Source of the DNA: Zingiber officinale
Lineage: Eukaryota; Streptophyta; Magnoliopsida; Zingiberales; Zingiberaceae
DNA length: 64,000 nucleotides
NCBI RefSeq assembly: GCF_018446385.1
Contig: NC_056003.1
Coordinates: 20,581,198-20,645,197, forward strand
Direction of reading: 5' to 3'
In this document: positions 1 to 10,800 of the stretch, one piece after another
Layout: every line of letters begins with the position of its first letter
Numbering within the stretch: position 1 is the stretch's first letter
Notes under the pieces: generated by a model
Told to the model about the DNA's origin: nothing
The model's database searches: none
What the model saw: only the letters and a program-made list of their open reading frames with translations
Position numbers and translations under genes: made by a program

Positions 1-2488
1 GATCATCCTTCATTTACATACTTCAAATTGTATGCTCTTAAGTATGTGATGAAAAGTTTAATTGTATACTACTAAGTTATTATTAAAATATTTTCATTTG
101 TGGGGGACGGGGAGAGTAATACATACGATACAATGGTATAATGTAGCAACAAATCATATGCGCCAACTATTTGTTTACATGAGCATATCGTGTCATCCAA
201 CTCTAGATTACTAGTATTATGATTTGAGTTTATAATTGTCATTGATATGAGTTATACTTTGTAGATTGATCTGGTTGTTTACAATATTCAAATGGATTTA
301 TATGTACATAAGATGCTAACTAAGTTATTAAGCTTAACTATTGATACAATGGTATAATGTAGCAACAAATCATATGTGCCAACTATTTGGGGTTGTTTAC
401 ATGAGCATATCGTGTCATCCAACTCTAGGTTACTAGTATTATGATTTGAGTTTATAATTGTCACTGATATGAGTTATACTTTGTAGATTGATCTGGTTGT
501 TTACAATATTCAAATGGATTTATATGTACATAAGATGCTAACTAGGTTATTAAGCTTAACTATTGAATTTGTGTGTATTTGCCAAACATCTCTAGTAATT
601 TTTCCTTTTCACCTCAGTTTTACCGAACACATTCTTAGCTGTCTCACAATGGATTTTTTCTCAACTTGTTCACTATGCAAAAAGCTATATTGGATGGATC
701 CTTCTTAGACAGACTAAACTCTTGATTTTAACTGAATAAAGATGTAGATAGGGCTGTATATTTGTTGCATTTGAGACAAAGTAAAATAATTTCCTGTATT
801 TCCAGTTGTAACTAATTTAAATGTCTCTTTAATACATTATGTTAGTGCTGATGCCTTTCTAGTCATCAACTAATCTTGTAGCCTACAACTTTTGAAATCA
901 TTTTGTGTCGGTAAGGTCATGTGACACAACTATGATTGTGTGACGATGCCTCCGGCGACAGCCAGGCAACACGTAGTTGAATAAGATGCCTGCTGAGCAA
1001 TATCATGAGATTGAGGAAGAGGAAAGGGAGAGCTTAAGGTGGGCAGTGGCAGTTGCATGGGGGAGAAAGTCAATGGGATTGTGAGAAGAGTGGGCGGGGG
1101 TAATTTGCACATGAGGAAGAAGGGCGCTTTGATGTTGCACCTTTATGGGAGAGAGGGGGATGCTCATGCTCATATGATCCGACAGGAGCATACAGAGAAT
1201 GGTGATTTTAACAATTCAACCAACCTGAACTTAATTTTGACCCGATCAGCTGAATCCATTGGGTTCAGTTCACCTTGGTCCAAACTGGTGAATCCTTTTA
1301 AAATTTGTTTTGAGTTCGCTCCAAGCCCAAACTGAAATTAAATTGACCTCCACCTGATCATAGCAATAAATCCTAATTAAACCTTCATAACATCTATGTA
1401 GAGTCTAATTAAGCTTTGGATTATAACAAGTTGTTTGATTTACTAATTCTGCTCTTGCTGATCATTTGGAGACGCTCTGTTTAATATAGAGCATGAATAT
1501 AAGGCTGCAGGATATTAATATGAGATGGTAGAAATGCCCTTGCAGTTCTGCAGGTGAGAACTTGAGACGTAGGATACATGTGATATCGATACGATGAAGA
1601 AAGTGCTTTGATACAATCTTGTAACACTCTAGTGTTAGAATAATAAGTGTGTGTTTGTAAAACTTAAAAAAACCACTAACCTAACAGCTTAGAAGTGTAA
1701 GTTACATTAAGTGTATTGAGAACTTAATTAAATAATGTATCGTTAAATGATTGTAATTGTTCCTTTATATACATGTACTGCAAAGTAAAAGGTGAAAAAA
1801 AAATCAGTTAGGAGGAAGTATGCAATGGATAATAATTTTTAGGAAACTGGATGGTTTGTCATTGTTCCTTCATATCAAAATAACATTTTGCAAGTTCAGT
1901 TCAACAATGTTCTTGAAAAAATGTCTTTTCATTTTTTGCTAAATAATCAATTCATTTATGTCTTAGAAATAAAATAATTTTCATTTATTATCTTAGAGTG
2001 GTTTAATGGATCCATTCCTTAAATATTTGCCATAATTTTAATGTTGGCTGGGAACCTAACGCAACCCTCCTCTTTTATCCGGACGTGGGATTGGCCATGA
2101 TTAGGTCGTCACAGGTGGAGTTATTATCTTAGAGTGCTACATGAAGTTATATAATCTGATGTTTGTGGCTTTGGATCTTGATTGATTATTGGGTATATAT
2201 ATGCTTATTATCCTGCCATTTCTGCATGAAGTATGACTAAGTGGATGAGGAAAAACATCCTTATTCTACCAAATTAAATGCTGACATTTTTTATGCATAA
2301 GGAAAAATCAGTTATTTTGGAATGTGCTAGTAACTGTTGATTTCTTAGATCTTATACATGTTTACCCTTGTTTCTTAGGTTTCTTTTTTCTTCTTTTACT
2401 TTGTGTTCCATTTAATTTTCTTTCACCAATAAACCTGCTGACATTTGTACTACGAAAATCATCTGAAAATCTTATGGTGCTTTGTTAG
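1..2488 (+). other. Long CPN60 intron (3' part), mostly featureless
   Basis: This is AT-rich DNA ending at the splice acceptor TTTGTTAG just before the first recognisable chaperonin exon. The exon expected upstream (plant CPN60 proteins have a segment like AMEKVGKEGVITI before DGKTL) was not found in any frame. The intron is therefore probably longer than 2.4 kb and the 5' half of the gene lies outside the window. Around 2040-2115 is a more GC-rich stretch (GGGAACCTAACGCAACCCTC) that looks like a fragment of a dispersed repeat. Confidence 0.6.
127..564. repeat. Tandem duplication of about 220 bp in CPN60 intron
   Basis: Two adjacent direct copies (about 127-342 and 343-564) both begin GATACAATGGTATAATG and run through the same succession of motifs, including ATGAGCATATCGTGTCATCC and TGTTTACAATATTC. 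They differ by a few substitutions and a 6-bp insertion in the second copy, so the duplication is fairly recent. It lies in the long intron upstream of the first CPN60 exon seen here. No coding potential is visible. Confidence 0.85.
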
Positions 2489-4787
2489 GATGGAAAAACT
2501 CTGTTAAATGAACTGGAAGTTGTTGAAGGGATGAAACTTGAACGCGGCTACATATCACCTTATTTCATTACTGACCAAAAAAACCAAAAATGTGTAAGTA
2601 GCCTATCCTGATCATATCTACTTAACATTTCTTTTATTGTTTAGTGAATCTCATTTTGGAATTTTCAGGAACTCGATGATCCTCTAATTTTGATACATGA
2701 GAAGAAAATCTCAAGTATTAATGCAATTGTCAAGGTGTTAGAGTTGGCATTGAAGGTAAAGTATCCTGATTCAACATGTTTTTACAGGATATGATATCTA
2801 CTCACATTTTTCTTTAATGTGCTCAGAGACAGAGACCTTTGCTAATTGTTGCTGAAGATGTAGAAAGTGATGCATTAGCAACTTTGATTCTAAATAAGCT
2901 ACGTGCTGGAATTAAGGTCAAAGTTTTATTTTAAACCACCTTTTAGTCATTTATGATTGTAAATTTCTGGTCACCTACTGTTGGTTATTTTCTGATGCTG
3001 ATGCAGTTGTGATCATTCAGGTTTGTGCTATTAAGGCACCTGGTTTTGGGGAGAACAGGAAATCGAATCTGCAAGATCTTGCTACACTCACTGGGGGATC
3101 TGTTAGTATCAACCTTTGTTAATGATTTGTTGTTTGGTAATGTTTTAAAAAAAGTTATCTTCTTGTTTGCTGTAGCTCATAACAGAAGAACTAGGCTTGA
3201 ACCTTGAGAAAGTGGAACTCGACTTGCTTGGTACATGCAAAAAGGTGAATCAATGTTTTTGTTTTTGTAGTTTTTTTGTCACTAGTTCAAGTAGTTCTGT
3301 TTCTAGAACAAGAAGGAATGGAGTTGATTGCATTAAGAGGTGTACATGCCGTAAGCTGATATAAAAACGTTGATATTATAGGTAACAATCTCAAAAGATG
3401 ACACTGTGATTCTTGATGGAGCTGGGGACAAAAAGGCTATTGAAGAGAGATGTGAGCAGGTTGTTCCTTTAACCATTGAACCATGAGATGCCAGATTAAA
3501 GCTTGCATTTGTTAAATTCTATCTTTTTCTTTGTGACAGATACGATCTGCTATTGAATTGAGCACATCAGATTATGACACAGAGAAATTGCAAGAGAGGT
3601 TGGCAAAACTTTCCGGTGGAGTTGCTGTCCTCAAGGTATGGATCATGTTCATGAAGCTCAGATTACAGCTAAACTCCTTGCATTTCTTCTTAGCAAGCAG
3701 AAAAACTATTCAAAACAGTTCAGTTTTATTGTCTGTCTACATGGTTTCATTGTTCTCAGTGTTTTGTGAGCTACAATTGTTTTATGATTTTAATTTAGCA
3801 TTCATAAACCCGATCAGTGTCCACGTCATCTGGTAGCAAGTTTTGAGTATATTTTTGTAATAATTGTCACTCAACAGAAGTTCAACCAACAATAGTTGCC
3901 ATTTTTCTGTTGAGCTGTTTTATGAGTTGCATTTTGCATTTATATTTTCTCTACAGATTGGAGGAGCTAGCGAAGCAGAAGTTGGTGAGAAAAAGGACAG
4001 GGTCACAGATGCCTTAAATGCAACAAAAGCTGCTGTTGAAGAGGGCATTGTACCAGGTAATCCATGTCTTTCAGCCATTCCCGGGGAACATTTGACATCT
4101 TTTCCTCAAAATCTTTTACAACTAACAATCTGTTTCTTTTCAGGTGGTGGTGTTGCCCTTCTTTATGCAGCCAAGGAGCTGGATAAGTTGGAGACTGCTA
4201 ACTTTGATCAAAAGATTGGTGTCCAGATAATTCAGAATGCCTTGAAGGTTCTCGACTTTCATCTAGCTAAAGGTGGCAGTTTAGCTTTTTATCTGATAGT
4301 CAACTCATCTGTTCAAATCATTTTGTACTTGTCCAGGCACCAGTATATACAATTGCATCCAATGCTGGAGTAGAGGGGGCAGTTGTCGTCGGCAAGCTCT
4401 TGGAACAAAATGATCTTGACCTTGGTTATGATGCAGCCAAAGGTGAGTTTATTCTCTCACTGGAGTTTAACTCAAATTCTGCACTGCTACTTAAACATCA
4501 AGCTCTCTTCTATATCCAGGTGAGTATGTCGACATGGTGAAATCCGGTATTATCGATCCATTGAAGGTCATTAGAACTGCATTGGTAGATGCAGCAAGGT
4601 ATATACCCCACCATTCACTGGATATGTTTGCCATCCCTAGTTCATTTGATGAATTAATGCGAGCATTGCTCCTGATTGCAGTGTCTCCTCTTTGATGACC
4701 ACCACTGAGGCCGTGGTGGTGGAACTACCCAAGGACGAGAAGGATGCTCCTGCGATGGGCGGCGGCATGGGCGGAATGGACTTCTAA
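2489..4787 (+). CDS. CPN60: Mitochondrial chaperonin CPN60 (HSP60), 3' part, 12 exons
   Basis: This is a type I chaperonin, the GroEL homologue that folds imported proteins in the mitochondrial matrix with the CPN10 co-chaperonin and ATP. Exons: 2489-2593, 2669-2755, 2827-2916, 3021-3101, 3176-3244, 3382-3459, 3540-3635, 3957-4056, 4144-4247, 4337-4442, 4520-4598, 4682-4787. All have GT-AG borders and join in frame into 366 codons plus TAA. The product starts [20 protein letters not shown] (apical domain) and continues through [36 protein letters not shown] (ATP-site return of the equatorial domain) and GYDAA. It ends in the mitochondrial-type tail GGGMGGMDF. Plant CPN60 is about 575 aa, so roughly 210 N-terminal residues lie upstream of the window. 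The reading frame is intact. The mitochondrial rather than plastid assignment rests on the GGM tail and overall similarity from memory. Confidence 0.95.
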
Positions 4788-5433
4788 TTTCATTTCTTTG
4801 AGAATGCTTGGGATCGAATTAGAACTCGCCGTCAGGCTTCGATTTGCCTTCGAGTTTGGCAGCAGTCTTTTATTTCATTTTGTTGCTGAGGCTAGTCTTA
4901 ATGGTAGAAGCCAGATAGGAAAATTTTGTTCTTCTTCTTCTTCTACCTGCTGCGGAACCTGGTATGCAAATTCCTGTTTAAGGACATTTAAGATGCTGAT
5001 TTCTGAATTTTAGATTCATGTATGATTAGTATGAAAATATTTTTTTGTAATAATCATATTTTGAAACTGAAATGCCTTCGAATTGTGTTTGGCAATGATG
5101 TGCGTGTTATCCGGCTCTCACGGATTGGTGTTTGTATGGTTGTTTACTGCAGTAGGTTTGGGATCAATTCTAATATGAAAATATTTTATTAGACGCTTGA
5201 TCTCTCTAATATAAATAGTTGCTGTGTTAGGTTAAGGTTACAGAGAGAACCTTGGGATCCTTTAGATTTGTTTATCTGTTGGTTTTTCAAAAGTCCTAAA
5301 ATGAAATAATTTAAATTTTAATTTATCTGTTAGATTTTGACTTTAATCAAAATTATTTAAATATAATAATTAACATATTTTAGTCTTGATCAAACTGTTT
5401 TAATATTCATTAAATTATTTTAAGTAATTTTAA
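4788..5433 (+). other. CPN60 3' UTR and intergenic DNA
   Basis: The sequence after the CPN60 stop is mixed in composition for about 250 bp (probable 3' UTR) and then AT-rich. No clear polyadenylation signal or other gene was recognised before the transposon that begins at 5434. Confidence 0.5.
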
Positions 5434-5589
5434 GGGGGCGTTTGATTCTTTCCTAGGAATAGGAATCGGAATGAGAATCATTGTATTGTGGAATGGGAAT
5501 GAGTATGAGCATGAATATCACTTTTAAAAAATGTTTGGTTAGTTGTATATCTTCTATCTGAATAATTCAAAGTTTCCTTTTTTACCCTT

Positions 5590-6650
5590 AAAGGAAAATA
5601 AGAGAAAAAATTAGATGTGAGAGAAAGATGAATGTGAGAGAAAAATATGATGAAAGAGAATGATGAGAGAGAAAGTATTATGAGAGAGAAAGTGTGATAA
5701 GAAAGAATGAAGAGAGAGAAAGTGTGATGAGAGAAAATGAAAAAAGAGAGTGTGATTGGAGAGAGCATGATGAGAGAAAATATGATGTGAGAGAAAGTAT
5801 GATAGGAGAGGATGAAGAGAGAGGAAATATAGTGAGAAAAAATGAGGAGAGAGATTGAGGAGAGAGAAAGTATGGTGAGAGAAAAAGAGAACAGTGAATA
5901 TGATGGGAGAGAGTGAGTAGAGAGAAAGTATGATTAGAGAGAAAGTGTGTTGAGAAAAAAAAGGAGTAAGTGTGGCAAAAGGCGAAACCCTCGCCCTCAG
6001 GGCCCCCGCCGCACCCTGCCCAGGGTCATCACGAGGGAGGTAAATCACGGTAGCTCGGTGGCAAGTACGCAGTGGGCCGAGACTTTTTTGCACAGGGATA
6101 GGGAATAAATCCCCGTTGCCCTGCGGACTCGAACCCATGTTCTCAGTGGCAAACTTCCACGCCTTTACCAGCCGAGATAACCCCGTGGGGCAAAAAAAAA
6201 AAAAAAAAAAAAAGGAGTAAGTGTGATAAGAGAGATTGAGGAGAGAGAAAGTATGATGAGAAAGAATGTGTGTTGAGGAAAAAAGGAGGAAGTGTGATAA
6301 GAGAGATTGAGGAGAGAGAAAGTATGATGAGAGAGAAAGTGTTATGAGAAAAAGAGAGTGTGATGGGAGAGATTGAGGAGAGAAAGTGTAATGAGAGAGA
6401 AAGTGTGATGAGGAAAAAAAGAAGGAAGAGAGTGCGATGGAAGAATTGAGGAGAGAGAAAATATGATGAGAGAGAAAGTGTAATGAGAAAAAAAGAGAGA
6501 AAAGAGAATGTGATAGGAGAGATTAAGGAGAGAGAAAGTGTGTGATAAAATGATGAGAGAGAAACTATGATGATAGAGAACCTATGATGAGAGAGAAAAT
6601 ATAATGAGAGAGAATAAGAAGAGATAAGTGATATGAAAGAAAAAATAAAT
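5590..6650. repeat. GA-rich minisatellite-like array
   Basis: Imperfect repeats of about 16-30 bp are built from GAGAGAGAAAGTGTGATGAGA and similar strings. Nearly all purines lie on the plus strand. It forms the core of the Harbinger-like element and is broken by the SINE at 5975-6191. Such strong strand asymmetry could form triplex or R-loop structures, but this is inference. Confidence 0.8.
5975..6191 (-). mobile_element. tRNA-derived SINE nested in the Harbinger-like element
   Basis: Read on the minus strand it starts GCCCCACGGGGTTATCTCGG with an A-box-like TCTCGGCTGGTAAAGG and a B box GGTTCGAGTCC, the RNA polymerase III promoter pair of tRNA-derived SINEs. The body ends near GCCTTTTGCC. 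It is bracketed by direct repeats of 20 bp, eight A followed by GGAGTAAGTGTG (5955-5974 and 6206-6225). These are a target-site duplication, with the extra A run attached at the head side. Confidence 0.8.
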
Positions 6651-7078
6651 AAATATATTTTGATATTGATATTAATGGAGAAAATTTTAGTTTTAAGTCA
6701 AGGGTATTTTTGGAATAAGGGAATATTTTGATTGATGAAAATAGGGTAATGGCTCATTGAAGGGAAGGTACATGGGAATGAGTTATTACCCAATTTCAAG
6801 GATTCATTCCCTTATTTGTATTCTTATTCCTATAATCTAAACATTAACAATGGGAATCAATGATTCTCATTCCCATTCCCCACTCCTATTACCCTAAATC
6901 AAACGCTCCCTAAGTTTTTATTAATATTGGAGTACTTTTAATAGTAATTTTAAACAAATGGGTCACTCGAGCACTACAAAATAATTTAGAAAGTAAATTT
7001 AGGATAAAATATCTCTTTGATATTTTTTTACATGAAATACCGATAATATATAGAGAGGCACGATTTGTTCCAAACTTA

Positions 7079-7263
7079 TAGGGGTGTAATCGTGGTGAAT
7101 TCAGGTCAAACCTGAACCCAGATAATTCGATCAATCCAGGTCAACTAGGGTAACCCAACCCTAATCCGATTTTTTTTTTTTTCAGATCAAATTCGTGTTC
7201 AATCCTATTTTCTCCGATCTTAATCCGAAAATTTTCGGATCGAGGTTCATTTTCGAACCCCTA
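7079..7263. mobile_element. Small hAT-like MITE
   Basis: The ends are TAGGGGTGTAATCG and the near-inverse CGAACCCCTA, the pattern of hAT-type miniature elements. The flanks CAAACTTA (7071-7078) and TTTACTTA (7264-7271) agree at the last five of eight positions, consistent with a decayed 8-bp target duplication. It has no coding capacity. Confidence 0.5.
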
Positions 7264-7640
7264 TTTACTTATCAAAGTATGGTCGATTAAGTCCTCTCCG
7301 ATAAGTATAGTCGAATCTCGGTAAAGTCGAGGTAAATATCTTCCTTATGTGTTAGTCATTATTCCAAAGACTAGTAGTGTGTTGACCTTGGGACAGATTG
7401 GTGGGACGTTGAGGACAAGCGTATTCATTTTTTGCCACAAAGTATGGTTGATTAAATGTTATTCAACCATTTAAATGGGGTGAAATGAAAAATCTAGCAG
7501 AGGCAAAACTGAAATTTAATGATTAATCTGGAGATCAGATGGATCAAATCAATCGGTCCGAATGGATCGAACGGTTGACACGCAGCCAACTTCTGTCTAC
7601 AAAATTAACGTTTATTTTATGCCCAACAGCCACCGCCTTG
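7264..7640. other. Intergenic/promoter region upstream of the PDC-E2 gene
   Basis: This stretch is AT-rich with no convincing open frame. It presumably contains the promoter of the E2 gene. I could not fix a TATA box or a transcription start with confidence. Confidence 0.4.
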
Positions 7641-7748
7641 CGTCTCTCTAACTCCTCACGCTTCCCATCCATCTCGGCGCCGGTGAGGGATCTCAATCTC
7701 TGTTTTTGTGCTTCGATCAGTTGTCTTGATAGGCCTCACTTTCTTGAA

Positions 7749-7760
7749 ATGGTAGGTTAG
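7749..7760 (+). promoter_or_regulatory. Minimal upstream ORF in the E2 leader
   Basis: ATG-GTA-GGT-TAG lies 64 bases before the E2 start codon and would be read before it if transcription begins near 7640. A three-codon uORF of this kind could lower initiation at the main start. Whether it is in the mature leader is not known. Confidence 0.4.
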
Positions 7761-7823
7761 TTTTACCCCTGCTGCTGCTGCGGCGGCGGAAGCGACGACG
7801 ACTAGATCGGGTCCGATCCAACC

Positions 7824-10800
7824 ATGACGCTTGCTACTCAAGTGGTCCGTCACTCGCGCAAGGTTGTGCGTCTCTACTGATTTATACTTTTTACACAACG
7901 GTGTGGGATTGAAAGAAAACCGGCTTTTGTGCTCCTATGATGTTATTTTTTTGGAAATTAATGCGTCTTGTTTTTTTTTTTTGGTGATATGCAATTTTTG
8001 TTCCCTTTTTTTTATCATCAATCATATGCTAGAGCTTTGTCTTACGAATTATGGTGTTTAGATTGAATTGAGGACGATTTATTTATTTATTTGTTGGATT
8101 TTTAAGTGAAAGTTTTTTTTTTGTCTATTGTTACTTGAGTACCTTGATTTGAACTGCCGCTATACGATAAGATGATTTTTGTCGTCAAATTCCTTCATCG
8201 ATTTTTTATGAAAAAACATCTCTTTGATACATTGTGAAGAAGATATGTAAACTGGCAACGTTGTTTAATTTGATTTGAGGAAAATTGAAGATGCTGGAAC
8301 GAAGTTCTTATTAATTATGTTGATCCATATTCATTATCGTATTTTATTCAGTGTTACAAAATACTAAATTGGTTTCTACATAAGAATGTTGCAAATTCAC
8401 AATGGATCTTCTGTTCCTCAATGTTGTTTGTGATTACATTGTAGACTCGTGTGATGATTCATAATTTCATATACTTTTGTATCTGATATTTCAGTTAAAG
8501 GGTGCTCAAAATATTATACTGAAGGAGCCTGCTATTCTTGCACATCCTTTCTCTAAAGGTACTTGCCCTACTGTTGGGACAGTAAGAATACTGACTACCT
8601 GCTTGAATATGTACTCCTTCTCACTCATGCATATAAATGTACCTATTATTTATTTATTTATTTATTTTTCTGTTTTGCATAATGACATAGGACATCAATA
8701 CTGGTAAATGTTCTGCACACTGTTTATTCTGTCCAGAAATCATTTCATCTGTAAACAGATGAATATAAGGTTGGTTTATCATTTCAATTACAGGATTGAA
8801 AAGGCTTTTAAACTATTGTTATGAGATCTTTCATAATACAATTATTGATTGTATTTTAATTGTACTCGGATATCTGTTCCAAATGATCGCTTGCTTCCCT
8901 TATTGTTTTATCCATTTGTCACATTTTTTTATTTTTTGACTTCATAGCAGACTCTAAAATGGTTGATTGTAGTGTTAGTATCTACATAGTTCATGCTTTA
9001 TATTTGTACGCTATGGGTTTAACTCACAAATAAATCATACCATGTCTTTGTAGAAACCTGACAAAAGAGGAGGGTCAAAATACTTCATTGAAATTTTATA
9101 ATAGTCACAAAGCAGGGAAATATAAAGTATAGGGCGTGAGCCTCCAATATTCTGGACAATTATTTATACTATGCTATTGGAATGATTTGTTTTGGAAATT
9201 TACAATTACTTGCATGAACTAATTATTTATTAATTAGGTTCAATTCCAAATTATTTATTTTTATTATTCTTTGTTCTATTTTTCAGATATATCAAGGAGT
9301 TATAATGGTACTGAAGGAAAATATCTAGATTTGAAGCCTTATGAGTTTTGCACTAAAAGCAGCAATGCCACTGGTGAAGGAAATGTACTGATGTCAAATC
9401 ATTAAGGAGCTGCAGATGAGCTTTGTTCTTGTAATATATGTTCCAAAGCTTGACATAATTCCATCTACGATTTGTTCAGGCATTTTCTTCAGAATTACTT
9501 GGGAACAACCATTCCAGAAAAGGACCTGCCAAGAGTCTTCCTTTTTTTGGCATGAGATTCAGCCATACTTTTTCCTAGTATGTCTTGTCCTTTATTTTGT
9601 TTTGCAGCATTATAAGCTGATTTATGAGCAATTTTCTATGCTTCAGTATGCAGGCCAATCCAAGGAGACTTTTCTCAACCAATACAGGTTTCTGCTTTAT
9701 TTCCTTACTCCATATTGTTTCTTTGTGAAATGCTATATTAATTGTTAGCGATGAGCAACAAGTTAAGAAAATAGAATTTTTGTATGCTTCTCTTGTTTGC
9801 ACGAGGCTGCATAATGAGCTTATTTATGCACAATGATATGTTCTGTGCATGTGGTATGGATTTAGTCCTCAAAACTCTTTTGACTCTTTGAAACTTTATA
9901 TTGGCTTCCTTATGGATGGTTATTATTTAGTTATTGTAAAATTGTTGTGTAGAAATTAGAATTGTCTTTTCATGGCTAGTTGACTTTTTACCGGTATTTG
10001 GTTGACAATAATATCTATAGTATGCTAAGTGTAGCGCTATGCCCTTCACAATCAACACTTTATGCTGTAAGCTTTGCTGTAGATAGTAGTTCTTATATCT
10101 GACCATTTACAATTTTTAGAATAGTTGTATTTGAGGACAATTCTCCCGTGGTAATGTGATACAATTTGTTTTAAACCCTTGTATTTGAGTGTTCAACTTA
10201 GGTCAATTGGCTTGGCTTTTATTGTGCCTAAGGGCACATTATAACATGAAAAAACTGAATTAAATTTAGACATCTACCATTTCGCCAAATTATTTGCAAT
10301 GCTGAAATTTCTGAATTGGCTGATTGGGGTTCGGAATAAACAACTCTGAGAGCATTTTTTTTGTGCTGCTTATGTATACTTTTTTTGCTTTGTTGGCAGA
10401 GTTAACTAGTTAATTACTAACCACCTTCTAACAGTCATATATTGTGCACTTGAATCATTATTATTATTTCGTTGTATTGCTAGATTTACCACCACACCAG
10501 GCAATTGGGATGCCATCCCTTTCACCCACCATGACTGAGGTTTATTATCGCTGTGTACATCAAACATCAATTCTACTATTTGTATGACTTCTAGTGTAGT
10601 AATTGTTTTATGCTTTCTCCTTTATAGGGCAACATTGCAAGGTGGCTAAAGAAAGAAGGCGACAAAGTTTCTCCAGGTGATGTTCTCTGTGAGGTGGAAA
10701 CTGTAAGTCGAGTTGACATCCAATAACACCTGCTTTTGCACATTGTAGAGTTATAACAGATTAACTAATTTCATTTTTTTGTAACTATGCTAAATATTCA

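Larger units (their letters stand above)
5434..6910. mobile_element. PIF/Harbinger-like non-autonomous DNA transposon with GA-rich core
   Basis: The terminal inverted repeats are GGGGGCGTTTGATTC at the left and the complementary GAATCAAACGCTCCC-type end at the right, continuing inward as GGAATAGGAAT...ATTCCCATTCC. Both ends are flanked by the trinucleotide TAA (5431-5433 and 6911-6913), the target duplication expected for PIF/Harbinger elements. There is no transposase. The interior (about 5590-6650) is a degenerate purine-strand array of GATGAGAGAGAAAGTG-like units. A SINE is inserted at 5975-6191. Long minus-strand open frames here are only low-complexity translations. Confidence 0.75.

Noticed and set aside
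2040-2115. Possible exon (GC-richer island in the CPN60 intron)
   Set aside because: No frame matches CPN60, and the phrase GGGAACCTAACGCAACCC looks like a dispersed repeat fragment, not an exon.
3558-4373. Longer frames covering CPN60 exons and introns as single ORFs
   Set aside because: Only parts match chaperonin. The splice borders divide them cleanly, so they are read-through of introns.
5478-6138. Minus-strand open frames of 96-175 codons rich in Ser, Phe, His and Leu
   Set aside because: They are translations of the GA-rich minisatellite and of the SINE inside the Harbinger-like element. The composition is purely repeat-derived.
7656-7898. Minus-strand frame over the E2 leader
   Set aside because: It is antisense to the first exon and leader, with an alanine run from GCG/GCC repeats and no support.
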